64,000 nucleotides of DNA. Source: Spirogloea muscicola. Taxonomy: Eukaryota > Streptophyta > Zygnematophyceae > Spirogloeales > Spirogloeaceae. Within the stretch, counting starts at the first letter, position 1. Each line of letters opens with the position of its first letter. A program made the position numbers and the translations under genes. The stretch is taken from NCBI GenBank assembly GCA_009602725.1, contig WELB01000072.1, positions 502,901-566,900 on the forward strand. The letters run 5' to 3'. The notes under the pieces were generated by a model. It made no database searches. It was given only the letters and a program-made list of their open reading frames with translations, and was not told the DNA's origin. Positions 1 through 11,564 of this stretch are shown piece by piece.

Positions 1-3000
1 CCGAAAGGAAGGCCCTCAGCTGAGACACATGGAAGACATTATGGACCTTCCAATACACCGGTGTCTTCGGCTCGTAGGACACCTTGCCCACAAGGCGTAC
101 TACTGCAAATGGTCCAACCCACTTGGGCAGCAACTTGCGCGTACCCACAGCCCGCAAGGATAAGTGCTTCGTGCTAAGCAGCACTTGCGCACCAATATCA
201 GAAGGACACGTCCTTCCGATGTTTGTCAGCATCAGCCTTCTGGCGACTCTGAGCAATTTCAAAGAATTGCCGAGCTCTTCTCTGAGCCTCCAAGAGGGTC
301 CCAATAAAGGCTACCGCGGCGGGAACCCGTTCCGGCCTCCCCACCTGAAGTGGAGCTCGGGGATACTGACCTTAGTTGAGGAAGAATGGAGTCTCCTTCG
401 TGGACGCATGATAGGCATTGTTCACAGCATATTCATCTGGAGCCAAATACTCATCCCAGTCAGTCTGGCTGGGGTTGACGAAGTTCCTCAACATGTCCTC
501 GAGAACTTGATTCATTCGCTCCGTCTGGCCATCAGTTTGGGGGGGGTCAAAGGGGGGGGATTAAAGGCTGTGGATATGGCCTGTTCCGTGCCAATAAGCT
601 TGCAGACTTCCTGCCAGAAGCGACCTGTAAAGCGAGGATCGCGGTCCAATACCAAAATCTCAGGTACTCCATGCAGCTTCCACACCGTATTCACAAAGAT
701 GCCAGCGAAATCCTTCGCCGAAACCCGCGTAGTTGTGGGAGCATAATGCACCATTTTACTCAAGCGATCCACAAAGACGACAATGGCATCATAGCCGTTC
801 CGCGTCTTATGCAATTGTGTGATAAAATCCACACTTACATCAGACCAATTCCGCTCTGGAATCTGCAAGGGCTGACGTAATCCGGCAGGCTTGCGAGAGA
901 TGGCCTTACTACGCGCATGTGGCGCAAATGACCACAAAAGCGCGCACCTGGGCTGAAAAGCCCTTCCACCAAAAGAGGCGTCGGACAGCCTTTTGAGTTT
1001 TGCTCACTCCCAGATGACCACTGTAAGGCATATCATGCAGCTCCTGCATTAGGGCAGTGCGCAAGGCATGCAGTTTGGGACCACAATGGCGTCGCCTTGC
1101 CACCAACAGCCTTTGTCATCAGTGAGGGTGCTCACGTTGGCGGCCACAGCAAACCACGGGTCGGTGCCATACCCTTGACGGATGCGGACATAGATCTCAG
1201 AGAGGTCTTCCGTGCGTAGCTGAGAAGCTTGACGAGTCGGACGCAGTCCTGCAGCCCGCACTCCAGAAGCATTCAAGGTGGCCAACGCATCAGCGCCGCT
1301 GATGTTGCGACTCACAAGGTCCGCAACTTTAAGACGTCCATGGCGATGAACCCACTGGACATCGAATTGTGCAATGCACTCCTACCATCGAGCTTGTCGC
1401 CGAGTCAAATGCTGCTGTGTGTGGAAATATGTCAACGGCAATGATCCGTGACAACCGGCCAGACACGTAAGGCGTGCACCACAGCCAGCAATTCTTGCTC
1501 GCCTGTAGTGTAATTTCGCTCTGCAGGGATCAGCAGGCGACTCTTAATTGCTAATGGGTGACCCTCTTGCAAGAGCACGGCACCAATGCCGGTCAAAGAG
1601 GCTTCGCAGACGAGCTCATGCGGCACGCCTTCACGAGGAAAGGCCAGCACAGGCGGAGATGTCAGCGCCTGCTGGATTCCCTCAAATGCACTCTGGCATT
1701 CGGACGACCATTGCCAAGGTACGTCCTTACGAGTCAGCTTCGTAAGAGGAAGTGTCAACTTCCCATAGCCTTGTAGGAACTTCCGGGAATAATTTGCAAA
1801 GCCCAAGAAAGGAGCGCAATGCAGGTACTGTCCGTGGCACAGACCAATCCCGTACGACCGAAGTCTTCTTGGGGTCGACACGTATGCCGTCTTTGCCCAC
1901 GACATGCCCGAGGTATGTCAGCTCTGGCTGGTTAGATACGCACTTGGACCGCTTGGCATATGACCGATTGTCTCGCAGCAACTGCAGCACTTGGCGTAGG
2001 TGCTTCACGTGATCCTCTGGTGTTGTGCTGAACACGAGGATATCGTCCAAGTAAACCAGCACAAAATGGTCGACCAGGGGGCCAAAGACGCTCGACATCA
2101 CCGCCTGGATGTAGCCGGTGCATTGGTTAGACCAAAGCTCAGCACCTTGAACTGAACACGTCCAAGCCGCGTACGCAACGCCGACTTCGGAACATCGGCA
2201 GGCGTGATTCGAATTTGGTGATACCCACTTGCCAGGTCCAGGGCGCTAAACACAGTAGCCCCTGCAAACCAATTGAACAGATCATCTATCCGAGGAAATG
2301 GGTAGCGGTTCTTGATGGTAAGCTTATTCAGAGCCCGATAATCGATGCACATGCGTAGAGTGCCATCCTTCTTTTTGACAAAGAGACTGGGTGCTTCGTT
2401 TGGCAACTGAGAGGGCTCAATGTAGCCCGTCGCCAGAAGGTCCTCGACCTGGAATTGCATTTCTCGAAATTCGAGAGGGCTTAGCCGATACATGGGACGG
2501 TAAGGCGGCGCCTGGCTCCAATGGAAATGTGTGAGCCACACCTCGGTGAGGAGGTCGACCGTCCGGAAGAGAGTCGGGAAACACGTCCGCAAACTCGTCC
2601 AGCAGCTCATCAAGAACCCCGCCATGTGAATCCGCAGCATTCACACACAAGTCAGGCTTGGACTCGTCATCATTGAACGCCACCATCACAAGAAATGCCA
2701 TCTGGACAGTTTTCTTGTGAATCAATCGCTTCATCTGCATGGCGGACAGCAGTATGGAAGCCCCTGCCGCCAGCGGCGGTGCACAGGGAAGGTCCTTGCA
2801 AAGGACGAAGCGCCGTGCGCCACGTTGGACAGTGCAAGTCTGGCGTTCAACGTCAAGGCACGCTGATGCGGCACGAAGCCAGTCATCTCCTAATGTCACA
2901 TCAAATGCGACGGTCAACGCAATAGCGTAGCAAAGCACCTCGGCTTTATGATGTTGAATGCGTGCGAATCGGTAATGAGCACACACCCAGCACATTGGTG

Positions 3001-3430
3001 GGGTGGCCATCGGCCAATGTCGCTCTAGATAAGACCGTCTGCTCGCAAATGCAAGCCAGCGGCGCACACCAAATCCTTACTCACAAAGGACACTGAGGCC
3101 CCTGAGTCTACGAGGAACCGAGCTGGTGCCGTAGCAACCAGCCCCTCAAAAGCATAGTGGGTCCCATGGACACTGCCAAGAAATGGGGTGCGAGCGACGT
3201 AGACCCGGACCGAGGTCGGGTAAGGCCTCCGCTGAGAGGCATCGACGCTACGCCTAAGGAGCCTGTGTCCCGCCTCGTGCGAGCACAACAGCGTCAACCC
3301 TAGCGGAGCTCGATCAGTTACGCCGCGCTTCGTCGGCACACTGAAGAACAGCATTTCTTCAGCCTCACGGCTCTCAGGCCAGCTCAGATAAATATTAGCG
3401 GCCACTTGCAAGTCATTGTGGGCAACTTAC
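1..3430 (-). pseudogene. Gypsy-1 pol (protease-RT-RNase H-integrase), broken
   Basis: Polyprotein of a Ty3/gypsy chromovirus, read right to left. Protease lies near 3,030-3,130 and keeps its D-S-G active site (about 3,100-3,108). RT spans about 1,730-2,640 and keeps Y-L-D-D (about 2,042-2,053). RNase H spans about 1,430-1,800; its first catalytic Asp, in the C-D-A-S context of other copies, reads Glu. The integrase H-H-C-C zinc domain is at about 910-1,110 and the DDE core at 500-940. The core is frameshifted at a G-run (about 540-560), just before the T-D-G-Q-T-E-R-M motif with the catalytic Glu. The integrase C-terminus runs off the left edge, so any chromodomain is outside. Several frame breaks make it non-functional as read. 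Confidence 0.85.
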
Positions 3431-4872
3431 ACAAATAGAGGCCCTCCGGCCTCCAGACCTTGCAACAAAGCAGGACTAAAGTGCACAACCGGCATGTTGG
3501 TTGGCGGGCAAGCAATGCCGGCAAGATCAAACAGCACCAGTGCGTCTGGCTGAATGAAATGGCTCTCAGAAGCAAGGGTCAGGCACTCACGCTTCTTCTT
3601 GAAGCTGCCCTTGTCCCGGCCCATCGGGCGCTGTGGACGTGGCCTTGCCGAAGATGCCGCCGGGCAGTCCCCTTAGCAGGTGACCCTGGTCACCACATTT
3701 GAAGCAGCCAGCGCCGTCCCGCGTGGCTTGGAGAAGCCGCCGTGAGGACGCGCGTTCGAGCCCTGGCGTGGGTTGAAACGCTTTCTGCCGCGGTCTGCAT
3801 CAGAACCGCCTGCTTGCAGCAGGGGGCGCTTGCTCGGACCGGCAAGGTTCGGCGTGCTGAGCACCTTGCGAGCGTGCTCCACCATGTGGGTGAAGTCCGT
3901 GAGCTGTTTCGCCGTCGCGGAATCCACCGCGACCCAAGTGCGATAACAGTTAGGCAGTCCAGCCTTAAAGCGCTGGCATTGCTCAATGGGCCTCATGGGC
4001 TCGGTGCGTAGCTTGGATAGCAGCAGCCGGAAGCTCCGCAGATAGGCCTCAAAGGCCTCGCTCCCCTCGCCCTCCATGTGGAGAGCATCAAGCTCGTCGA
4101 GGGCGCGCAGCTCCTCGTGGGGGTCACCATAGGTGGACAAGAGCGAGCTGCAAAAGAAGCTCCATTCATTGGACTCCGCGGGCGTTGAGCCCTTCTTTAG
4201 GGTATTTCACCACTCCCGGGGCTCCACTGTGAGATAGGTAGACGCGAGGCGCACGCGTGCCCCCGCGTCCGTGAGCGAATGAATGTAAGAACCACTTATA
4301 CATCTCATCGAGCCACAGCTGCAACCCACCCCAGTCGCCGTGACCTGAGTATTGCCTGGGTGCATGGGCCCGGGCAAGTCCATGCTCCGGGTGGCCGTTG
4401 CTCTTGCGCAGAAGGTGCAACGAGGCATCCACCTCTTGCATATGCCGCTCTGCGGCGCGCAGCCGGACGAGCTTCAGCAAATCCTTGCATTGAGCCGGTG
4501 TTGGGCTGCGTCCGACGTAGGCTGGGCTGCTGCCAGATCTTGCACGAGGAGGGCCATCCATTGTACCTCCCCAGCCGACAAGCCGTCGTGGCCTTCGGCT
4601 CCCAGCTCGGCATGTCCCGTAAGGGCTTGCCCCGCAGCAGCCACTGCATCCGCAGCATCTGGCCCTGCCGCAGCCGCTGCATCCACAGCTGACCGCCCAG
4701 CAGCCGCTGCATCCACAGCCGACCGCCCCATAGCAGCCGCTGCATCCACAGCCCACCGCCCAGCAGCCGCTGCATCCATAGCTGACCGCTCTGCAGCAGC
4801 CGCTGCATCCGCAGCCGGCCGCGCCGCCGTCCGAGGAGGGCTTGATCGCGCGCCGGAGGTATGTGAAATCAT
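3430..4872 (-). pseudogene. Gypsy-1 gag, broken
   Basis: Structural gag protein that would package element RNA. Its start is set at ATG 4,872 because the same N-terminal start (M-x-S-x-T) occurs in Gypsy-A and Gypsy-E. An Ala-rich N-terminal block of near-decapeptide repeats R-S-A-V-D-A-A-A-A-G follows (about 4,620-4,830). A capsid-like part lies at 3,870-4,140. A nucleocapsid part near 3,680-3,720 keeps C-x2-C and His of the zinc knuckle, but the last Cys is replaced. At least two frameshifts separate the N-terminal block from the capsid. Downstream sequence continues into the protease region of pol. Confidence 0.75.
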
Positions 4873-5373
4873 GCTGTCTGATAGACACTGAGTGATCAAT
4901 TTAGCTCCGACAGTCAGCACATCACACACTCCATATCGCATTACAGGACGTCGCAAGACTGGTGCACCAGCGAGCGAGCGAGCAAGGCGGCGCGCAACCT
5001 CACACCTCAATCAGCAGGCAGGCAGACAGCCGCGATGTGACCAAGACCGATGCTCACGATCAATGCTCGTCACACGGCTGACCTCACCACAAAAAGCTGC
5101 AAGCTCAAGCTTCACCTCAAGAGTAGCGAACGTAGCAAGTGGTCCTCGAGGATCAGTCTGCAATCTGGCGTTGGTCGCTAGCTCACGGCGCAAGGATTGC
5201 TTCGCACCCGGCGCTTCCGCTGAGCCGCCCACGGACCAACGGTCTGGCAAGCACTTCAACTTTGACAGAAAAAGTCATGCCAGCATATCAAGGTGGTCCT
5301 GGCATCATCAGCAGCGAAGCGAGCACAAGAAGTCACAAGCGCGATGGATGCAAGACCGCCTCTGATACCAAAT
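4873..5373 (-). other. Gypsy-1 5' leader with tRNA primer-binding site
   Basis: About 500 nt of untranslated leader between LTR and gag start, alignable by eye with the leaders of Gypsy-A (16,099-16,588) and Gypsy-E. Next to the LTR, read on the minus strand, is TTGGTATCAGAGG (about 5,361-5,373). This matches the 3' end of plant initiator tRNA-Met, the usual gypsy primer. Confidence 0.7.
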
Positions 5374-5916
5374 TGTAAGGTTACTCGCCGCAACCTCGCA
5401 GTTAGAGAGAGCAGTCCTTATTGAGTTCGAACGTAGTGGGTTTAGGAGCCAACCCACTACAGAAGGAAGCACTAGCGCATAGGCGCAGCGGAAGATAGGC
5501 CCTGTGGCGCCGCCGTCCGGCGGCGACTCCACCTCCTGGGCGCAGACCGGCGCAGCAGGCCCCGCAGCGCAGTGCGGCGGCGGCTGCGGCGGCGAGCAGC
5601 GGCAAGGCTGCTCCGAAGCTTCCCGGGCTCGAACTGATTGATTGAGCCTCAGCCCTCAAGGCTCCTTGTGCTTCCCCGTGCCACCATTTTTCCAGGGGTG
5701 TGAGCGGGTCGCCCCATGGCCCGCCTTTGCGGCAAAATCCTCCCTTGAACGGGCGGATCCTGGCGAGGGGTATTTTAGGACGGGCGAGGCCCGCACCCGG
5801 CCGGGCCACTTGCCCGGCCAGCCAGCCCGCCAGCTGGCGGGTCACCTGGCCCAAATAGTCGGCATGTAATGCCAACAGAGCCATGTGGCTTAACCAGACG
5901 GCTGGTTCATTACAGT
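5374..5916 (-). repeat. F1 LTR, 5' LTR of Gypsy-1
   Basis: 543 bp. Read on the minus strand it starts TGTAATG and ends TTACA next to the primer-binding site. The flank beyond it (5,917-5,921, gtccc) lies in another gypsy integrase copy, so Gypsy-1 is itself an insertion. The matching flank is left of the window. Confidence 0.85.
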
Positions 5917-6901
5917 CCCAGTAAAGGCACCGCGGCGGGAATCCGTTCTGGCCTCCCCACCTGAAGTGGAGCTCGGGGATGCTGACCATAGATGAGGAAG
6001 AATGGAGTCTCGGTTGTGGACGCATGATAGGCATTCTTAACAGCATATTCAGCCGGAGCCAAATACTTATCCCAGTCAGTCTGGCTGGGGTTGACGAAGT
6101 GCCTCAACACGCTCTCGAGAACTCGATTCATTCGCTCGGTTTGGCCATCCGTTTGTGGATGGAAGGTTGTGGACACGGCCTGTTTCGTGCCATTAAGCTT
6201 GCAAAATTCCTGCCAGAAGTAACCTGTAAAGCGAGGATTGCGGTCCGAGACCAGCCTCTCAGGTACTCCATGCAGCTTCCACACCGTATCCACAAAGATG
6301 CCAGCGAAATCCTTCGCCGAAACCCGCGTAGTTGTGGGAGCAAAATGCACCATGTTACTCAAGCGATCCACAAAGACGACAATGGCGTCATAGCCGTTCC
6401 GCATCTTAGGCAGTTGTGTGATAAAATCCTCACTTACGTCATACCAATTTCGCTCTGGAATCTGCAAGTAATCCGGCAGGCCTGCCAGAGAGTGCCTTAC
6501 TACGCTGGCATGTGGCACAGCTGACCACAATAGCGCGCACCTGGGCTAAAAAGCCCTTCCACCAAAAGAAGCGTCGAAAAAGGCGTATCATGCTGCTCCT
6601 GCATTATGTTGGTGCGCAAGGCTGCTGTTTGGGACCACAATTTGTCTTGCCACCAGAAAGAAGCCTTTGTTATCAGTGAGGGTGCTGACGTTGGCGGCTT
6701 CAGCAAATCATGAGTCTTTGTTATACTCTTGACGGATACGGACGTAGAGCTCAGAGAGGTCAACCTTGGATTGCCGAGGAGCTTGATGAGTCTGTCTGCA
6801 GCGCGCACTCCAGAAGCATTCAAGGCAGCCAACGCATCAGCGCCGCAATGGGTCTTGATAGTAAGCTTTTTTAATTCCCGGTCATCAATGCACATCCTTA
6901 G
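5917..6901 (-). pseudogene. Gypsy-2 remnant: integrase joined to an RT fragment
   Basis: Integrase core at 5,930-6,500 with the first Asp (S-E-D-F), the second Asp (S-D-R-N-P-R-F) and the catalytic Glu motif T-D-G-Q-T-E-R-M all present. A decayed H-H-C-C region follows at 6,500-6,800. Near 6,845 the sequence jumps from the RNase H/integrase linker (A-D-A-L-A-A-L-N-A-S-G) straight to RT motif M-C-I-D-x-R-x-L-x-K-L-T-I-K, so more than 1 kb of RT/RNase H is deleted. It is the host of Gypsy-1 and is bounded on the right by the Gypsy-3 LTR. Confidence 0.8.
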
Positions 6902-8563
6902 TGAAGCATCCCTGACCCTTAAGACACAGTCGAGGGTCAGTAATGTCCTGATTGAGTTCGGTCATTGGGATTTTGAGACAAACCCCCAGCACAGCGAAGC
7001 ACCACGTGTATCACACAGCGGAAGTCTTGCCCTGAGATGCTGTAACGTCCCCGCCATTACGGGACGCTTAATTCCGAGTTAAGCGCTACCGTGTAACCAA
7101 CTGACGCGCACGTGCCTGACGCGTGCGACGCGCATGTGACGCGCGAGTGACCCGCGCGAGGTGACGCGCGGTGTGACGCGCCTGTCAGCGATGTGACGCA
7201 CAGGCGCGCCGCCTCCAGCAGAGGTGGCGAATCCTGGGCTTCCGGAGAGAAGCTCCTCGGCATATTCCGGAATCTGCCGACACACCCGTAATGACGTGTA
7301 TGTGACACGTGTGGCGCGCCCGTGACGCCGCGCCACACCCGTGAAGCACTGGCGGCGCCGCAAGCCGGCGCCGCAGGGCGCCGCCGCTCGGCGGCGCCGC
7401 AGTCAGAGCGCCGCCGCNACCTCCCAGAGACCCCTGGGGAGGGTGGCACGTGAAGCACTACAAGTAGGGCTGAGAGCAGACTCGGGTAACTCGGTCAATC
7501 TCAGTGAAGCCCGCGAGAGAGAGGCGCAGCCCTGCTGCCGCCTGCTGCCGCAGCCCGCCGACGCAGCCCTGCTGCTGCCTGCTGCCGCAGCCCGTCGCCG
7601 CATCCCGTCGTGGCGGATCTTCATCGGCTCTCTGTGAGTAAGACTGTGACTGCAGTCGCTGGCCCGCACTTGAGAGGTGAGCTGCTGACTGTCGGCAGCA
7701 TCTCAGGCCAAGACTTCCGTTGTGTGATACACGTGGTGCTTCGCTGTGCTGGGGGTTTGTCTCAAAACCCCAACGACCGAACTCAATCAGGACATAACTG
7801 ACCCTCGACTGTGTCTTAAGGGTCAGGTATGCTTCAGATGCTGCCGACAGGCAGCAGCTCACCTATCAAATGCGGGCAGCGACTGCAGTCACAGTCTCAC
7901 TCACAAAGAGCCGATGAAGATCCGCCACGACGGGATGCGGCGACGGGCTGCGGCAGCAGGCAGCAGCAGGGCTGCGTCGGCGGGCTGCGGCAGCAGGCGG
8001 CATCAGGGCTGCGCCTCTCTCTCGCGGGCATCATTGAGTTTGACCGAATTACCCGAGTCTGCTCTCAGCCCTACTTGTAGTGCTTCACGTGCCACCCTCC
8101 CCAGGGAGGTTCATCTGAGGGCCCACCTTCGAGAAGGCGGGCCCGACAAGGGGGAATCTACTACGTGGCCAGGCCACGCGGCTTCCTTCTGGAAGTGGCG
8201 GCCAGTGGCGGCCAATGGCGGCCAACGGCGGCCAGCCTGCGGCGCCGCCAAGCGGCGCCTGGCGGCGGCGCCCTGCGGCGCCGGCTTGCGGCGCCGTGTC
8301 ACATACACGTCATCATGAGTGTGTCGGCAGATACCGGAATATGCCGAGGAGCTTCTCTCCGGAAGCCAGGAAACCGCCGCCTCTGCTGGAGGCGGCGCGC
8401 CTGCGCGTCACATTGCTGACAGGCGCGTCACACCGCGCGTCACCTCGGGCGGGTCACTCGCGCGTCACATGCCCGTCGCACGCGTCAGGCACGTGCGCGT
8501 CAGTTGGTTACACGGTAGCGCTTAACTCGGAGTTAAGCGTCCTGTAACGGCGGGGACGTTACA
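6902..8563 (-). repeat. F2 LTR, 3' LTR of Gypsy-3, split by another F2 LTR
   Basis: Read on the minus strand it starts TGTAACGTCCCCGCC at 8,563 and ends GCTTCA at 6,902. A polypurine tract AAGTGGGGAGGAA precedes it (minus strand, about 8,564-8,576). A plus-oriented F2 LTR interrupts it at 7,041-7,836 with duplication gatgc. Confidence 0.85.
7041..7836 (+). repeat. Solo F2 LTR inside an F2 LTR, opposite orientation
   Basis: 796 bp, starting TGTAACGTCCCCGCC and ending GTATGCTTCA. The 5-bp duplication gatgc is exact at 7,036-7,040 and 7,837-7,841. No internal region, so it is a solo LTR. One ambiguous base at 7,418. Confidence 0.9.
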
Positions 8564-11490
8564 TTCCTCCCCACTTAGATGCTCACGTCCATGGGAACAA
8601 GGACATGACACTACGAACCCGAAGAAGTTAATTTCGACGGTGGTGTGTGGTACTATGACGCAAAGGGGAATGCCCCTTGGCAAGATACTTACGGAATACG
8701 GCGCGACATTGGGCAAGATTGGCCGCGGGTTCCTACGTATTGTGCTCAGGTCCATAACCGAGCCACTTTGCAAGATACTCTCGGGACTTACGTCGCACAC
8801 GGAGTTTGTCTCGGTGAGACAAGATCTCTTCCACCTGACATTCTTCCTCGTCGGCAACGACGAGGGAAGGTGGGGGCGGTTGGACACGACCATCCGAATG
8901 GAATGGTTCGAGCTGGGACACGTGGAAGACCTTGTGGATTTTCCAGTGTTCCGGTGTTTCCAGCTCATATGCGACCGGCCCAATACGGCGCACTACACGA
9001 AAGGGTCCAACCCACTTTGGCAGCATCTTAGGCGTGCCGATTGTCCGCATGGAGGGAGAGGTGCTTCGTGCTCAAGAGCACTTGAGCACCCACGTCGAAG
9101 GAAATATCGCGACGACGTCGATCAGCATACTCCTTTTGCCGTTGCTGGGCAATCTCCAAGCATTGCCTAGCCCTCCGCTGAGCTTCCAGGAGGTGACCGG
9201 TAAGGGTTGTTGCGGCCGGCACACGTTCCGGCCTCCCCACCTGTAAAGGTGCTCGGGGATGCTGACCGTAGTTAAGGAAGAAAGGGGTATTCTTGGTGGA
9301 CTCATGAAAGGCATTGTTCACCGCATATTCCGCGGGAGCGAGATACTTATCCCAGTCAGTCTGGCTGGGGTTTACACAATGCCGTAACTTGTCTTCCAAA
9401 ACCCGATTCATCCGTTCGGTCTGACCATCGGTTTGGGGTTGGAATGCCGTGGATAAGGATTGCTTAGTGCCAATAAGCCTGCACACTTCGCGCCAGAAGT
9501 AACCCGTGAAGCGAGGGTCGCGATCAGACACGATTCGCTCGGGCACTCCGTGCAGTTTCCACACACGGTCCACGAATCTACCAGCAAATTCCTGAGCGGA
9601 CGCTTTAGTGGTCGAAGGCGCAAAGTGCACCATCTTACTTAATTGATCCACAAATACGACAACGGCATCATAGCCTGTTTTCGTCTTAGGCAGTTGGGTA
9701 TTGAAAATTACACTGACATCAGACCAGTTCCGCGGAGGAATCTCCAAAGGTTAGAGTAACCCAGCAGGCTTGTAAGAGCGTGCCTTACTACGCTGGCAGG
9801 TGGCGCAAGTCTTCACAAAAGACTGTACTTGGGCTTTCAAGCCAGGCCACCAATAGGGAAGCTGAATAGCTTTCTTTGTTTTCCCCATACCCAAATGACC
9901 ACTATAGGGTGGCTCATGCATCTCTTGCATGATGATACTACGTAGGGCATTGCAGTCAGGAACTACAATGGCGTCCCCTCGCCACCAAAAATCTTGGTCA
10001 GACACGAGTGTGCGTGTATTGGTTGCATCTGCAAACCATGGGTCGGTGCTATACCCATTGCGAATCTGCACATACAGCTCAGAGAGGTTGGCGGGTGGCT
10101 GCCGAGCAGCTCCACGAGTAGGCCGCACGTCTGCGGTCTGAACACCTGTCGCGTGCAAGACAGCTGCCACATCAGCCCCTGCAATGTTGCGGCTCACCGA
10201 GTCCGCAACATTCAACCTTCCAAGGCGGTACACCCACTGGGATTTGAATATGGCCAACAACTCTGCCCACCTTGTTTGACGCCTGCTCTAATGCTGTTGT
10301 GTGTGAAAGTAGGACAACGGGCAGTGATCCGTTACGATCGTAGATTCAACACCCTCGAGATAGCATCGCCACACACGTAGGGCGTGCACAACAGCAAGGA
10401 GCTCTTGCTCCCCCGTAGTATAGTTGCGCTCTGCCGGACGAAGCAGGCGAAATGCTACGGGGTGACCCTCCTGCAAGAGAACGGCACCAATACCGATCAA
10501 TGAGGCGTCACAGATTACTTAAAAATGGCACGCCTTCTCGAGGCAAGGCCAAAACGAGTGGATTAAGCAGGACCCGATTTATATCCTCGAATGCCTTCTG
10601 GCACTCGGACGTCTACCCCCATGGTACGTCCTTACGAGTGAGCTTCGTAAGAGGACTTGCCATACTTCCGTATCCTTGCAGGAACTTGCGGAAGTAATTC
10701 GCGAATCCTACGAAGGAACGCAATGTTGGCACATTCTTTGACACCGGCCAGTCCTTTACTTTAGCAGTCTTTTTGGGTTCGACGCGAACCCCGTCTTTGC
10801 CCACTACGTGCCCTAGATATGTCAGCTCGGGCTCATAAAAGGCACACTTGGATTTCTTGGCATACAACTTGTTTTCACGGAGCAATTGCAGCACTTGCCG
10901 CAGGTGCCGCACATGATCTTCCGGCGATTTACTTAACACCAGAATATCATCCAAGTAGACTAATACGAAATCGTACAGTAGGGAGCCAAAGACCTTCGTC
11001 ATCACCGCCTGAAATGTGGCAGGTGCGTTGGTCAAGCCAAAGCTGAGCACCTTAAATTGGAAGTGACCGTTTGGCGTTCTGAACGCCGACTTCGGCAGGT
11101 CCTCAGGGGTAATGCGAGTTTGGTGATAGCCGCTTTGCAAATCAAGAGAGCAGAACACTTTGGCTCCTGCAAGACGATCGAACAGATCATCGACTCGCGG
11201 CAACGGATACCGGTTCTTGACGGTGAGCTTGTTTTAGAGCTCGATAGTCGATGCACATTCGAAGACTACCATCCTTCTTCTTGACGAAGAGAACCGGCGA
11301 CTGGGAGGGCTCAATATGCCCTTTCTATATCAAATCCTGCACTTGGGATTGCATCTCGCGGACTGAGTCCTCTCTCGCGAGAGGCCTCAGTCGATACATA
11401 GGACGGTACGGCGGCGTAGCGCCGGGCTCCAATGGAATCATTTGAGCCACGCCTCGATGAGGAGGCAGACCGTCTGGAAGAACATCAGGG
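8564..11490 (-). pseudogene. Gypsy-3 pol (RT-RNase H-integrase-chromodomain), broken
   Basis: Chromovirus pol read right to left. RT spans 10,640-11,450 with Y-L-D-D intact (near 10,960). RNase H is at 10,290-10,640. The integrase zinc domain is at 9,770-10,000. A long open integrase stretch (9,028-9,747) keeps S-D-R-D-P-R-F and T-D-G-Q-T-E-R-M, but the first catalytic Asp is Ile (V-I-F-N instead of V-D-F-I). A chromodomain is recognisable at about 8,740-8,860 (V-E-E-I-L-S-H-R, Y-L-A-K-W-L-G-Y). The family chromodomain is expected to target integration to methylated histone H3; that role is inferred. The right end is cut by an LTR fragment in the linker before RT. Confidence 0.85.
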
Positions 11491-11564
11491 ATGTAACGTC
11501 CCCACCGTTACGTGACGTTTAGCCTTGGGTTAAACGCGAACGCGTAGTAACGGCACGCGGCCCC
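11491..11564 (+). repeat. F2-like LTR start fragment
   Basis: About 74 bp starting TGTAACGTCCCCACCG, the same sequence as the start of the LTR at 32,371-33,103 but in the opposite orientation. It ends abruptly at Gypsy-B sequence. The left flank aggga (11,486-11,490) has no partner nearby. Confidence 0.7.

Larger units (their letters stand above)
1..5916 (-). mobile_element. Gypsy-1, Ty3/gypsy chromovirus, cut by the window edge
   Basis: Order on the minus strand: 5' LTR, primer-binding site, gag, protease, RT, RNase H, integrase. The 3' LTR is outside the window. It is closely related to Gypsy-A and Gypsy-E. It lies within Gypsy-2, in the integrase C-terminal region. Confidence 0.85.
6902..11490 (-). 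mobile_element. Gypsy-3, chromovirus with F2-type LTR, 5' part missing
   Basis: The 3' LTR (6,902-8,563), polypurine tract and pol are present. Protease, gag and the 5' LTR are absent after the junction at 11,491. Where the missing half went cannot be seen in this window. Confidence 0.8.

Noticed and set aside
4620-4830. Cys/Gly-rich frame (repeated C-G-C-S-G-C) overlapping gag as a metallothionein-like protein
   Set aside because: It is another frame of the R-S-A-V-D-A-A-A-A gag repeat and recurs as such in Gypsy-A.
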